NCBI GenBank assembly: GCA_963662155.1
Contig: OY759271.1
Location: 36,609,527 to 36,673,526 of the forward strand
DNA: 64,000 nt
Reading direction: 5' to 3'
Source: Lamellibrachia columna
Taxonomy: Eukaryota > Annelida > Polychaeta > Sabellida > Siboglinidae
Below, in pieces: positions 23,906 through 40,499 of the stretch; position 1 is the stretch's first letter; each line of letters opens with the position of its first letter. The notes under the pieces are model-generated. The model was not told the DNA's origin. It made no database searches and was given only the letters and a program-made list of their open reading frames with translations. The position numbers were made by a program, and so were the translations under genes.

Positions 23906-24424
23906 ATATGCGAATGTGAGTGTTGCGCACACTTTAAGCATACCATGTGAATTTATTTTCGTGCTATCGCATTAATTAAGTGCCACTAAATGAAGATTTG
24001 TCAACTTAACGATATTTCGTGACCAGTTGAAAGTCGCGGCCTCTAAATTAATGAAAACTGCGAAATACGCCCGGCCGTGATCTGTCACATTTGCGCAGGT
24101 GCGGTATCAGCCAAATGGCAACTATCGTCGAATGATTGGCGAAGCGCCCCATAGCTACTCGTTTGATGTGCGGCTATACATCATGCCTGTTGCTGATGTG
24201 AATTAGTTTGCACACGGCATGGTCATACCGATACATCTAGATTTATCGCGGAGAACTTATTAAACGCAGGTCTATGTCCAAGTAATGAGAAAAACAGAGG
24301 TCGTTAAGTTCTGTATACGTGCGGTGTCGTATGATCAAAGCATGTTCGTTGAAATAATGGCAAAAATACCGAGTAAGTATATATGGTTTTCTATTCGCTC
24401 CAGCGTTGAATGCTATTTGCTAAT
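23904..24424. other. Nothing recognised
   Basis: No coding or repeat structure is visible before the SINE. Confidence 0.4.
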
Positions 24425-24750
24425 GCGCCGTTTAGGCATCCATCGTTTGCGCGGTGCTGGAACATCGAACTCTCAATCGAGAGAACCCGGGTTTAAATGT
24501 TCTTGCAGCCGTTTCGAAATTTGGGCAATTTCGTTGAGTTAGTTTACTCAGCCGTATTAATGAGTACCTTGCTGCAGACAGTGGTGGATATGTGAACGAA
24601 TAATCTACGTGCACTAATTGCAGCGGGGCCGAATGCTTCCCAAAGAAGTCGAAATGACTTTGGAATGAACACGTTTGCGGGCGTGAAGAGTAAAGCGCTT
24701 TGAACAGTCCAGTGGACTAGATACCGCGCTATATAAGAAAAAATAAGAAC
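24425..24750 (+). mobile_element. tRNA-derived SINE, copy 1
   Basis: The tRNA-like head (gcgcggtgctggaacatcg, B-box-like gggtttaaatg) is followed by a body shared with 61275-61525 and 62556-62775: 'tttgggcaatttcgtt', 'gcagcg.ggc.gaatgcttcc', 'aagtcga'. The tail is 'aaagcgctttgaacagtcc...taccgcgctatataag'. Non-coding; it depended on a LINE for movement. Confidence 0.7.
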
Positions 24751-25180
24751 AGTTTTTATGGCAGATATTTGACATGCTCACATAATTATACTTGCGAGGC
24801 CGTATTTATTTGTAATTAAATTTTGTCGTTTTGGAAACAATGCCACAATTATATTCACCGTGATCCCGTGATGTCGGCTTCAATGTCACGTAGTGATTTC
24901 CGCAGATCCATGATCGTAACCCGATTCTCGGTCAACTTCCGGTGTAATCTACAAACGAAACGACAAACATGTATCATCGGAAGAAACATGCATCCTATCA
25001 GGTTATTCTAAGTTATTTCCATTTGAATTGCGCAAAAACAAATTAAATGATTAAGACAAGTTTGACACCAGCTTGAGAACATGGATAAAGAACACATTTA
25101 AATGATTAAGTTGCAAAAATAATTGGGTCAGGAAATTAAGTGGGACAGAACGGAGTGAAAGGATTAAGGGAGCAAATCTG
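24751..25180. other. Nothing recognised
   Basis: AT-rich, no conserved features. Confidence 0.4.
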
Positions 25181-25184
25181 GCTG

Positions 25185-25500
25185 GATGCGTGTGCGTGTG
25201 CGTGTGCGTGTGCGTGTGCGTGTGCGTGTGCGTGTGCGTGTGCGTGTGCGTGTGCGTGTGCGTGTGCGTGTGCGTGTGCGTGTGCGTGTGCGTGTGCGTG
25301 TGCGTGTGCGTGTGCGTGTGCGTGTGCGTGTGCGTGTGCGTGTGCGTGTGCGTGTGCGTGTGCGTGTGCGTGTGCGTGTGCGTGTGCGTGTGCGTGTGCG
25401 TGTGCGTGTGCGTGTGCGTGTGCGTGTGCGTGTGCGTGTGCGTGTACGTGTACGTGTACGTGCGTGCGTGCTTGCGCGCGTGCGTGCGTGCCGGCGGGCG
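25185..25500. repeat. (GTGTGC)n hexanucleotide array
   Basis: About 260 bp of uninterrupted hexamer (25185-25443) decays into GTGTAC and GTGC variants to about 25500. It alternates purine and pyrimidine throughout. Confidence 0.98.
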
Positions 25501-25989
25501 TATGAGTGTGTGTAGTTTGTGTGTGTGTCGCACCAAATATACAAACAAACACACAGGTGCTGCGTCAGACACGTCGCATAGGAACACACGTAAGTTGATG
25601 CCTCGAGTCCATCAAATGAGATTACTTCTGTAAAACGTGGAGTTGCCACGATACAATAATTGGCATTGTTTGACAGATACACTCCTTCTGTTGGCTTTTA
25701 GTATATGTGGCTCTGCAAGGCAACCCGTCTTCAAACACCGTTACGTCAGAGAGACTTAGTGTCCTTTCCCAATGAAGTATTAACTAATTGTAACACCAAC
25801 CCTGTTCAAAGCCCATGGAGCGACACATTAACCGCTTACCAAAGGTATGGTTATCCATAGTACACTATTACTTTCTCTGTACTTCAAGATGAATACTTGG
25901 CAACATTACATTAAAGCGAATCCTTGTGATATGATTACATTCTCCAGATATTAAGACGTTTTAAGTGGATAATATTAATCCATTAGCAA
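25501..25989. other. Nothing recognised
   Basis: No coding or RNA gene visible. Confidence 0.4.
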
Positions 25990-26120
25990 ATCCTTGGGAA
26001 GTTGTACGTGTATGATTGACAGTTCAACATGCACAACTGACTGTTGTACGTTCACGATTGACAATTGTACGTGCGTCATTGACAGCTGTACGTTCACGAT
26101 TGACATATGTGTGTGTGTGT
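25990..26120. repeat. ~21-23-bp degenerate repeat, about 5 copies
   Basis: The unit is 'attgacagttgtacgttcacg' type, with variants at about 26014, 26056, 26078 and 26100. Confidence 0.7.
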
Positions 26121-28900
26121 GGGCGAAATGACTGTACAAGTGAAGCAAGCAGCAGTTGGTGAAGAATGAAGAAAACCATAATCAACATAAACTGCATAAT
26201 TCTGCCATATCTTTATTGAACACGTTTATTATACTATAACAAAGCTGTCTACTCGTCGTTCGCAGCAGTGCGCTTAAAATTGAAAGTATAACAAGCATTC
26301 GCGTGGGCGGATTTAAGTGGGTTTTGTCGGTAAGCAGCACAATGGTTGTCTAGCTTGTCAGTCTTATTTTAACAATTCTTACTCGGACTCTTGAAACGGT
26401 GATGCCCCGGACCCTCTAGTAGGGCTATCTACAGCATACTGGTAACACACCATGCCAGGATTTGTCCCTGAATCTTTTCGCGAAAATTACACTGTCCTTT
26501 GGTATGTTATGCTTAAAACATTATTTGACTTGAATATTCCTGTCGTCTCCGAATCACAATTGATTATGCGTATACACATGTACATCGTTGGGACAATCTG
26601 TATACATCGACGTTTTGAGCTGATCCCCTTTATTATTGAATATGCGTTGTTGGTTTTTAATGTGCAGATTTGTAAAGTAGAATGTTATAGGAAATTATAT
26701 TTCCCAAAATATGATCAGGCACTGACCAACATATGTTTTAAAGGTGGATGTAAACGACAACTATAAGTGTGACGTTTTGGTTTTATTTAATAATTATATC
26801 GTATCTAACTGAAATTCAGACATTCTTTTTAATTTCAGTGGCGCAACTTTAATCTGACTGCTAATAACACAATAAACGTTATCAAATAGTTATCGAATAT
26901 CACATGCGTCAACATTTGCTCATGGAAAAGCGGGAAGGTCCTCATGGAAAAGCGGGAACATGTTTATAAAAAGCGGGAAACACTCTCATCCACTCCACAT
27001 TTGCTGTTTTTAGTATTTTTTTACGTGTTATTTTACGTGTCGCCATTTTGTGCCATTCTCGTGGGCGATGAACGCACGGGCGAGGAAATGTGAAATAATT
27101 TAAGGCCAAAGAAATTACATGTGCCTAGAATGGGCTCGAGTGCAACAAATAGATGGATTTTTCCATTAATTTATTTTTTCTTTGAATATTACAAAAAGCG
27201 GGACATTTCGTCCCAAAAAGCTGGATAGCGGGATCAAGGGAATAAGCGCTATTTTCCGAAAGTAATGTTGACACTTATGGTATATAACGTAATAGCGACT
27301 CCCGGTAATTATATTAACAGTTGACTCTCGCACCCATAAACAACGTAGCCACAAACGACGAGCTCTGTCAATGGAAGATTGATCGTATTACCTTTGTGCC
27401 TCCCGCCTATCGAGATCGCCCACCGCATGCGCACTCGCCATCCACACGTAGACAAGACAAAAGACCAGTGTTGTCGACTTCATCATGTCCAGGTGCTGCA
27501 ACCAAGAAGGCATCAGAGAGATAATATTGGGAGCCCCTCGCCCATGCCTAATTACTGTCCGTCAAACCATCGCTGCATCGCCACTGGACGCGGGTTGGGG
27601 GATTAGCGGCGGAATTGTTTGAGAGCACGATTCTCGAAGGACACCGTAGCTGATTAGTTCCCGTCACGACATGGGTGGGGGTCATATGTTGTGATTAGTC
27701 ATTAGTAACATGAAAGTGGAATCGTGAGATCAGTGTCATTACGACATGTTTGTAAAACATCTCGCCATCATGTCGCAACTGACACTACATACTTGGTTGC
27801 AAACACGTTTTGATTGTACACAGTTACTTACTAGCATCGTTATATATTCGAACAAAATATGATTTTTGGGACAAAATGTAAGGACCAATGCACAGTTCCT
27901 TCGTAATTTGTATTATTATTTGTTAAAGTTCACTAATTCAAACATATGTCAGACTGACCATAATATGTATCTAGAGTTTAAAGTATGTTTTTTTTTCTTC
28001 TTTAAGGTGTATTTTCCAGGTTTTTTCTCTCTTTATCCCTGTCTCTTCATTTACTTCCCCGAAAATGTCAGAATCTTCAACATGTTGAAGTTGGATTCTA
28101 TACGGAAGAAGAAGAAGATTTATTCTTACAACAACTGAGCGGCAAGATATATGTCAAGAATCAAATTATATGCGTGTACAAGGTCTAACGAGTTGTGCCC
28201 CGAGAATCGTTTACTAACTAATAGGTGTATAGCGTCCGTGCATGCATTAATCCATCAACAACACTAGTTAGTGTTGATTGATAGTGGTAGACCACCTCGC
28301 CGACGGCGCACACCACGTCATTATTCACTGGACTATTCCAGAATATCATAAATAACATATTTCTGCTCCTTTGTTTTAAATGGACGTTAGGGTACCACAT
28401 CTTAGCCATTTATGCCACTCCACAACCGGAATCATTGATTCAACAAAACACCAGATTGGTTAAAGGTCCCTGTTCAATTCCACGTTTTTTGCCCGTATTG
28501 TTTCAGATTCATTTCGCGAAAGATCGAACCTATCTAATATCGTCTACGACAGGCTAGCTCGTTTGTGCAAATGATTTAATTAGTTTTGATGAAATCGGAC
28601 AAGCAAGTACACTAAAAAAACATTGCAAACGTGAATCCGCCCCTGTAGGCGTACTATGATGTATCAAGGTTATTCATAGATTCGTAAGGCATCCGATCTG
28701 TCGACAAAGTCAATTCTTTTGATGGTTTTAACAAAAATGTGCACTCTTGTTAAACCGACTGCGTATATTACTTATAAACGTTTCACACACTACAGCTTTG
28801 AACATTAATGAACTTGATTCACGATGGGCTAAATGGGTTGAAGAGAGAGTTTTAACTATATCCACGGGTTTTCACGTTATTCGCTACTCATATACTAGGC
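26121..28900. other. Long stretch without supported gene
   Basis: A 104-codon ORF (26452-26766, plus) has a good Kozak context (CACCATG) but an AT-driven composition and no motif. GCGGGA(A) motifs recur at 26929-27230. A small hairpin 'caacacta-gt-tagtgttg' is at about 28258-28275. Nothing else is recognised. Confidence 0.3.
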
Positions 28901-29026
28901 CAGGGGTCGGTAACTTTTTTGAATCACGGCCAAATTAATGACATGGAATAGGTCAGCGGGTAACACGTATATTATTGAACATTGACGATTGTTAGCCTAA
29001 TCCTTAGTGGTAACAGGAACATTATT

Positions 29027-29626
29027 GTATGATGGTATCTCAATGTCAGTTTAAGCATGCTAGCTCATATCTTTTTGTATGACGGTATCTCAATGTTAGT
29101 TTAAGCATGCTAGCTCATATCTTTTTGTATGACGGTATCTCAATGTCAGTTTAAGCATGCTAGCTCATATCTTTTTGTATGACGGTATCTCAATGTCAGT
29201 TTAAGCATGCTAGCTCATATCTTTTTGTATGACGGTATCTCAATGTCAGTTTAAGCATGCTAGCTCATATCCTTTTGTATGACGGTATCTTAATGTCAGT
29301 TTAAGCATGCTAGCTCATATCTTTTTGTATGACGGTATCTCAATGTCAGTTTAAGCATGCTAGCTCATATCTTTTTGTATGACGGTATCTCAATGTCAGT
29401 TTAAGCATGCTAGCTCATATCTTGTTGTATGACGGTATCTCAATGTCAGTTTAAGCATGCTAGCTCATATCTTTTTGTATGACGGTATCTCAATGTCAGT
29501 TTAAGCATGCTAGCTCATATCTTTTTGTATGACGGTATCTCAATGTCAGTTTAAGCATGCTAGCTCATATCTTGTTGTATGATGGTATCTCAATGTCAGT
29601 TTAAGCATGCTAGCTCATATCTTTTT
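29027..29626. repeat. 50-bp minisatellite, 12 copies, inside hAT element
   Basis: Units start gtatgacggtatctcaatgt at 29027, 29077 and so on to 29577, with very few differences between copies. Each unit contains overlapping palindromes agcatgct and gctagc. It lies between the transposase stop and the left terminal repeat. Confidence 0.97.
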
Positions 29627-29754
29627 GGATTTTACCCTATTATTATGGTAAAATGTTTGTTATAGTCTACTGTAACAACTAGCACGTCCACGATTATGAA
29701 TTATTATCAAACATAAATTTCTGACTGTCAAAAATTGGACTATTCAACCTGGCG

Positions 29755-30230
29755 CTAGCGAGTCCTGAGATCAGTGAATCGGTCAGAAAACTCCCTCCTC
29801 AGCAGCTCAATGAACGCTATGTACGTGTCCGGACATGTACGTGTCCGGACATGTACGTGTCCGGACACGCTGGTTTATTGCCGAGTGCCGGGAAGTGTGC
29901 GCAGTTCGCATTCACCGTTATAACTTTACATCGAAACGGAGACGAACTGGACGAGTTCATTGATTCGTTCTACTGTTGTCCCTGGAGTTGTTGTTCGGCA
30001 AATTTAGATGTCCCGTGATGTCGACAAGAAATGCAACCTCGCACATGCATATGGGATTAGCGAATTCCGGTACTTCTGCATCGTTCTGTTCCACGAACAC
30101 GTTCATCTCATGTAACAGCTCTTGTACAGCTTAGACTTAGCGCGCCTCGCTGCAGTACGCGAGGTCCTGACGTTGAGCTTTCATATCAGCCAGAAGGTGC
30201 TGGAAATGCGGTGGCTTAACCCGCGAGCGC
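29755..30230 (-). pseudogene. hAT transposase, C-terminal half, broken
   Basis: Minus-strand pieces read in order HFQHLLADMKAQRQDLAY, LLHEMNVFVEQNDAEVPEF, NPICMCEVAFLVDITGHLN and YIAFIELLRREFSDRFTDLR. 'FLVDITxHLN' and 'EFxxRFxDLR' are signatures of ZBED5/SCAND3/GTF2IRD2-like hAT transposases. Stops, frameshifts and a 3 x 16-bp insertion (29821-29868) break it, and the N-terminal half is missing. It is inactive. Confidence 0.8.
29821..29868. repeat. 16-bp tandem repeat, 3 copies
   Basis: gtacgtgtccggacat occurs three times (last base differs). Each copy contains the perfect palindrome tgtccggaca. It interrupts the hAT transposase remnant. Confidence 0.95.
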
Positions 30231-30454
30231 GAACTAAACGTAATTGACGGTCTTTTAGCGATAACGCGCATTACATGCGGCTTTTTCAGACTTTCCACAC
30301 GTGTTTCAAAGATAATAACCGAGTTGCAATATGTGTTCTATGCGGGACATGCCATTTATTTAGTTTACAAACCTATAATATCGCGGGCGCAGGCCACTTC
30401 ATGTACAATCGCGTTGTCTGTCCGTGGGCCGCATGAAATAGTTGCTGATCCCTG

Positions 30455-31654
30455 CTATAGACCACTCTATGTATTATACATATCTTATTAATATTGTATA
30501 GTGTCAAAATACATCTCTTTTTAAACATGTCGCTTTTTAACAACTGTTCGTTTATGTTTTGAATATGCCTAAAAAGGTTTCAATTGCGTCGCTGGAAATT
30601 TATTTAAACTCGTGAACTTTGTTAAATTTCTTACGCCGATGGTTTAACTGCCTCAGAGTGTCAAAGGTTGACGTCTTTCGACGGGAAGTTGAGCCACTAC
30701 GTGACGCATAGACTGATAACCCTATTCAGCATTTCAAAGAATCCTGCAGTCTGTATTCCGTCACAAGCCTGTCGGTTTCATTCACCTTAACTAGCCAGTT
30801 GTTGAGGTTTCGTCGAACAACGAGAGGGGATCCTCCTGAGACAGTGTTGTCCCTTCCTGCATCGTGCCGGCGCTCGGGTGCACCGAACGTAGCGAGGTTA
30901 TTAATTGGAGACCGTTACAGTCGCAGTGTGGGTGAATGCTCGAAATATGCTCGAAATAAACCAAATCCAAATCGATTTACATCTGAACGGTTCGTCTACG
31001 ATTAAATTTTTTGGCTCGCCTCGTTTGATAAGACTATCGCAAAAAATCAAACTTGTCTATCCATTACGACATGCTAGCTTGTTTATTCAAATGTGTTAAT
31101 TAATTTAGATGAAATCATCGGACAAATTATTAAATTATTTTTGTCCGGATACGGGTCGAAATTCGGCGAAAAAGAGCAAAGTCTGTTCACACTTTCGCTA
31201 GTTACCCGATCTTATGGTGAAAGGGAGTTATTTCAATTAGTTTAACATAGATACTCTGGTATGCACTCTTGTTAAACCGGCCGTGCACATCATTTAGACT
31301 ATTACCACACTCTCCAAACGCCAGAGGAAGTCTACGTATATGCCATATCAAACTTTGACTAAAATAATTAGTCGTTCTACAAATTACCCCCAGTGCATGC
31401 GCACAATCCACCAGAACTCATGAGTTAGCCCAAGACTGGGCAGTTTGGGGTCGATCACTTGAGACAGCAGGTGTCATGCTCCTTTCGAGTTTCGACTAAA
31501 AAAGCTGCGGTTCAACACTGCGATGACGTGATGTTTACGTCATTAGACAACCGCATCTACGTGATGCGATTGTTTAATTACGTTAAGATGTTATACACCT
31601 GCTGAAAGTTGGGCTGTAAAAAAGACGGACGAAAAAAGTTGGACGCCTTTGACG
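30455..31654. other. Nothing recognised
   Basis: Short ORFs at 30799-31099 (plus) and 31202-31411 (minus) have no motif. Confidence 0.4.
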
Positions 31655-31815
31655 TGTGTGTGTGACGCCGTGTGCTCCGGGTTAGCTGGGAAAAGAGGAA
31701 GACAAATGTCTGGGTCCGACAACTTGTTGGTGTGCCTGAAGACAAAGGCCTGTTAGCAGAGATTCAGCACGCCAAATTTGTAACGTGTACGTGTAGAAGG
31801 TGTGTCCTACAATTA
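31655..31815 (+). pseudogene. LINE ORF2 C-terminal fragment
   Basis: The open stretch reads LRVSWEKRKTNVWVRQ...GLLAEIQHAKF, matching the 'isWtdkrTNe.V....G...LL..I..rKl' block that follows the RT domain in RTE/L2-like LINEs. The usual 'FGH..R' that follows is already corrupted. Confidence 0.5.
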
Positions 31816-31914
31816 CACGTCCCAATTGTTGCAGGTTTATGGGTTCAGCAATTTGATACTGGTAGAGCTAACACATGTGGGTTTTTATTCTCTAACATTA
31901 ATGCGGATCATCAA

Positions 31915-32250
31915 CGGTGAACTGAATTATTCCAGCATCTATAGATTGTCGAAGATGCAAGCTTTAATAGTCGAATTGTTCCAACATCTAGAATGTAGAA
32001 AGCGCAAGGTTTTATACTCGAATTGTTCCAGCATCTAGATTATCATAAGCTCCCGCTTTTAATTACAACCAAGCTTGTTTTACCCGAATTGTTCTAACAA
32101 CTATATTACCATAGCCACATACAGTTATACTAATATTACTCTAGAATGTCGTAGAAGCTAGTATAGGTTTCATAGCTTCCAGAATTGTTGCAGCTGTGGG
32201 TTTGTCGAAAGCACAAGCTTTTATACTAGGATTGTACCAGCGTGTATTGT
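31915..32250. repeat. Old degenerate minisatellite, about 6 copies
   Basis: 'cgaattgttccagcatctag' followed by 'gtcgaaagc.caagctttta' recurs at about 31921, 31971, 32018, 32085, 32179 and 32227, with spacing of 47-95 bp and strong divergence. Confidence 0.65.
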
Positions 32251-32336
32251 CTTGCTCATAGAAATACGACCACCACTGTTTTATTCAGAAAAAGGACGAG
32301 TAAGCTTTTAAAACAGCATAAATTATGTTTGGTCTC

Positions 32337-37325
<4,989 letters not shown>

Positions 37326-37329
37326 AATG

Positions 37330-37690
37330 TGCTGCTTCAGTATTTGCAGTCGTAACATTTGTTTCTGAGATGACTGATTCGATACGTCGTTGTATGCGCG
37401 AAGTAAGATTTTCACAGTACTTGCGTGTTATTTTAAAGACCCAGACATGTTTCAAAGACCCAGGCATGTTCAATCAACTCTGGCAATGAGTAACTGTGTC
37501 CTTAATATGCTGCCACATGTTCTCTATAGGGTTCAGGTCAGGCGCATTACGCGGCCAAGGAAGAACCCGAACTGTGGCACCCGCGAGCCATGACGTCACT
37601 GTTCATGCTGCGTGACATTGAGCGTTGTCGTGCATGAATGTTTCACAGTCCAACAGTGTCATCTGCATTAGTAGATTGTCACTAAAAATT
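37330..37690 (-). pseudogene. Tc1/mariner transposase C-terminal fragment
   Basis: The minus strand reads FMHDNAQCHAA, then WPRNAPDLNPIENMWQHIKD, then, after a stop and frame change, LTSRIQRRIESVIS. These are the second catalytic Asp motif (HDNA.xH), the third catalytic region (APDLNPIENxW) and the C-terminus of Tc1/mariner transposases. The N-terminal DNA-binding half is absent. It is squeezed between the 5-kb satellite and the LINE 3' end. Confidence 0.85.
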
Positions 37691-39335
37691 TACAAGATTT
37701 AACAAAATTTAGCAAGATTTCCATCCAAGGCAAAGACCCAGATGGCAAGTGGACAGGGAAGCCATTGGCTTATCGAGAGTCTAACAGTTTTAATATATGT
37801 GTAATCCGCCGTCCTTAGATTTAACAAGATTTAACAAGATTTGCCATCCAAGCCAAAGGCCCAGATGGCAAGTGGACAAGGAAGCCATTGGCTTATCGAG
37901 AGTCCAACAATGTTCATCTACTTATAGCCTGCCCTCCTGAGATATGTGTCAACCTTGTTTTTAAACATATTCACGCTGCTAGCAGTTACACAATCTGTAG
38001 ACAATTTGTTCCATTCATTTATTGTCCTCTGTGAGAACGAGTGCTTCCTGATGTCCAATCTACATTGATCCTTTACTAATTTTACCTCATGTCCTCTAGT
38101 TCTGCTATCCTTCTTGAGTGAGAAAAACATATTTCTATCAATATTTTCATACCCATTCAATATCTTAAAAACTTCAATCTGATCTCCTCTTAACCTCCTT
38201 GTCTCTAGAGTTGTTAAACCACATTCTTTCAAGCGTTCTTCATAACTAAGGTCTCTCAGTTCTGGAATCATTTTAGTTGCTCTCCTTTGTATGCGTTCAA
38301 GCGTATCTATATCCTTCTTACGATATGGTCTCCATGCTTGTATACAGTATTCTAAATGAGGTCTAACTATTGCTTTATAAAGAGGTATAATTAACTTTTT
38401 TCCCTTGTATGTTATGTTTCTTCTAATCAATCCAAGAATTTGATTACCCTTTGAAGCTGCAATACCACACTGCTCTGAAACTTTCATATCAGCGCTTATT
38501 GTAACTCCTAAGTCCTTTTCTTTTCCAGTAGTACCCAGAACAGTATCTCCCATTTTATAGTTTACATTCAAGTTCCTATGTCCTGTATGTAGGCATTTAC
38601 ATTTCCCAAAATTGAACAACATCTGCCATTTCTCAGACCATTTCACTAATCTGTCTAGATCGTTTTGTAAATGTTGTTTATCACCATCAGTATTAACCTT
38701 TCTAAACAGTTTTGTGTCATCCGCAAATTTCAGTACGTTACTTGTTATACTGTCGTCCAAGTCATTGATATAAATTAAGAATAATATAGGTCCTAATACT
38801 GATCCTTGAGGTACCCCACTCAAAACCGATTTCCAATTTGAAACTTCTCCATCTACTACAACTCGTTGTCTTCTGTCAGTCAGCCATTGTTCTATCCAGT
38901 CAGTTATGCTATTCCCGATACCATGGGCTTTTAATTTAAGTAGTAATCTTTGATGTGGCACTTTGTCAAAAGCTTTCTGAAAATCTAAGTAGATAATATC
39001 TACTGGTGATCCCACGTCTATCCACTTAGTGATTTGTTCCAAAAAACATAACATATTTGTTAAGCATGACCTCTCTTTAAGGAGTCCATGTTGAGATGAA
39101 TTTAATAATTTATGCTTAACGAGGAATTCCACCATATGGTCTTTAATTAACCTTTCTAATAATTTACAAATCACTGACGTTAAACTCACTGGTCTGTAAT
39201 TCTCTGACTTATTTGTCAACCTTGTTTTTAAACATATTCACACTGCACAGCTGCAAAATCTGTAGACAATTTGTTCCATTCATTGATTGCCCTCTGTGAG
39301 AACGAGTACTTTCTGATACCCAGTCTAGCTCTCAA
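37690..39335 (-). mobile_element. CR1/Rex1-like LINE, 5'-truncated, chimeric
   Basis: It contains a 433-codon RT ORF and a 3' UTR. The 3' UTR end is present twice (37690-37785 and 37818-37910; ttgttaaatc-type tails, 'ccagatggcaagtggaca', 'gccattggcttatcgagag'). A second copy of the ORF2 tail (39217-39335) is joined head-to-tail upstream of the RT start. The element therefore consists of pieces of at least three insertions of one family. Confidence 0.85.
37918..39219 (-). CDS. LINE reverse transcriptase ORF (5'-truncated)
   Basis: This is an uninterrupted 433-codon frame without a proper start: the first in-frame codon taken as a start is TTG within the joined tail of another copy. Homology begins at KSENYRPVSLTSVICKLLE (RT block 2). 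Block A is YLDFQKAFDKVPH (about 77-89), block B is GVPQGSVLGPILFLIYINDL (about 135-154), and the catalytic FADDTKLF is at 165-172. The thumb and C-terminal region carry the PHLEYC.QAW, RRATKMIPEL, LETRRLRGDQIEVFKILNG and NEWNKL blocks typical of CR1/Rex1-like LINEs. The endonuclease domain is absent, so it cannot act alone. The absence of stops suggests a fairly young insertion. Confidence 0.85.
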   Translation of the reverse strand: MTNKSENYRPVSLTSVICKLLERLIKDHMVEFLVKHKLLNSSQHGLLKERSCLTNMLCFLEQITKWIDVGSPVDIIYLDFQKAFDKVPHQRLLLKLKAHGIGNSITDWIEQWLTDRRQRVVVDGEVSNWKSVLSGVPQGSVLGPILFLIYINDLDDSITSNVLKFADDTKLFRKVNTDGDKQHLQNDLDRLVKWSEKWQMLFNFGKCKCLHTGHRNLNVNYKMGDTVLGTTGKEKDLGVTISADMKVSEQCGIAASKGNQILGLIRRNITYKGKKLIIPLYKAIVRPHLEYCIQAWRPYRKKDIDTLERIQRRATKMIPELRDLSYEERLKECGLTTLETRRLRGDQIEVFKILNGYENIDRNMFFSLKKDSRTRGHEVKLVKDQCRLDIRKHSFSQRTINEWNKLSTDCVTASSVNMFKNKVDTYLRRAGYK

Positions 39336-39868
39336 ACGTACGACAGGTTTTTTGGTTGCAGATATTAACGCATAAACAAGTTTTTCATCATAAACATGTC
39401 ATCTCACCGATACTTTGATTACTCCCGTAGACGTGTGTGGCATTTGAGATAAGACAGTTCAAAAGCAAAGCATGTGTAGAACTCCATGCATGTTTGATTA
39501 CACTGGTATCTTTATGTATATGGCAGTGTTTTTATAGACTTCTTGATGGGAACAACGCACTGTCGGCAATATTGCTCGTAGTTGCAAAAAAATAGCAGCG
39601 TCTTCGCAACAAATCTTGTGATGTCGTCTTTTAATGTGAATATTGCGCTGTTTTGAGGTAATTCCAAGATTATGGTCGTATGTTTTATAAGGATTGTCAG
39701 TCCTTTAATTATCAGAGCGCACGTCACCTTTTTGCAGTTGAAAATGCATTACCATTTGTTGAGCAAAACAACACGTAAATGAGGCATTTATCCGCAAACC
39801 TTTGTTTTATTCAACTCGACTAGTAGAGTGCTGCTCACGATTGAACAAATATACAATGTTCCTTTTTT
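39336..39868. other. Nothing recognised
   Basis: A 71-codon minus-strand ORF (39512-39727) has no motif. Confidence 0.4.
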
Positions 39869-40316
39869 ACATCACCACACACTTCCTTCCTTGTTTACAT
39901 CACCACACACTTCCTACCTTGTTTACATCACCACACACTTCCTTCCTTGTTTACATCACCACACACTTCCTTCCTTGTTTACATAACCACACACTTCCTA
40001 CCTTGTTTACATCACCACACACTTCCTTCCTTATTTACATCACCACACACTTCCTACCTTGTTTACATCACCACACACTTCCTACCTTGTTTACATCACC
40101 ACACACTTCCTTCCTTGTTTACATCACCACACACTTCCTTCCTTGTTTACATCACCACACACTTCCTACCTTGTTTACATCACCACACACTTCCTACCTT
40201 GTTTACATCACCACACACTTCCTACCTTGTTTACATCACCACACACTTCCTTCCTTGTTTACATCACCACACACTTCCTTCCTTGTTTACATCACCACGC
40301 ACTTCCTTCCTTGTTG
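39869..40316. repeat. 28-bp minisatellite, 16 copies
   Basis: Units begin acatcaccacacacttcct, followed by either 'tcc' or 'acc' and ttgttt. The array is otherwise nearly uniform and pyrimidine-rich. Confidence 0.97.
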
Positions 40317-40499
40317 TTCCCGGGTAACAGGGTCGAACACAGATTCTCAAGATTTGCCAGGTATATCATATTAGTTATGCCAGTTTAGGCTTACTCAGTC
40401 ATAACGCCCTTATTCGAAAGCGACAACCGGAGGCTGGGCACTAATTCAAGTAGTTTCTGAGAAGGATCATGCAAGTTAGATGGCCGTATGTTGTGTCAA

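Larger units (their letters stand above)
28901..30454 (-). mobile_element. Decayed hAT transposon (Charlie/ZBED type)
   Basis: The left end caggggtcggtaactttt and the inverted right end cagggatcagcaactatt match at 14 of 18 positions and have the CAGGGnTCnGCAAC start typical of Charlie-like hAT elements. The right flank ctatagac fits the nTnTAGAn target preference. The left flank tactaggc is only a partial match, so the duplication is uncertain. Inside lies a broken minus-strand transposase (29755-30230) and a 12-copy 50-bp array. Confidence 0.8.

Noticed and set aside
25051..25682. ORFs over the (GTGTGC)n tract, and a telomere-like reading of it
   Set aside because: Simple dipeptide repeats only; GTGTGC is not a known telomere repeat and the tract is internal.
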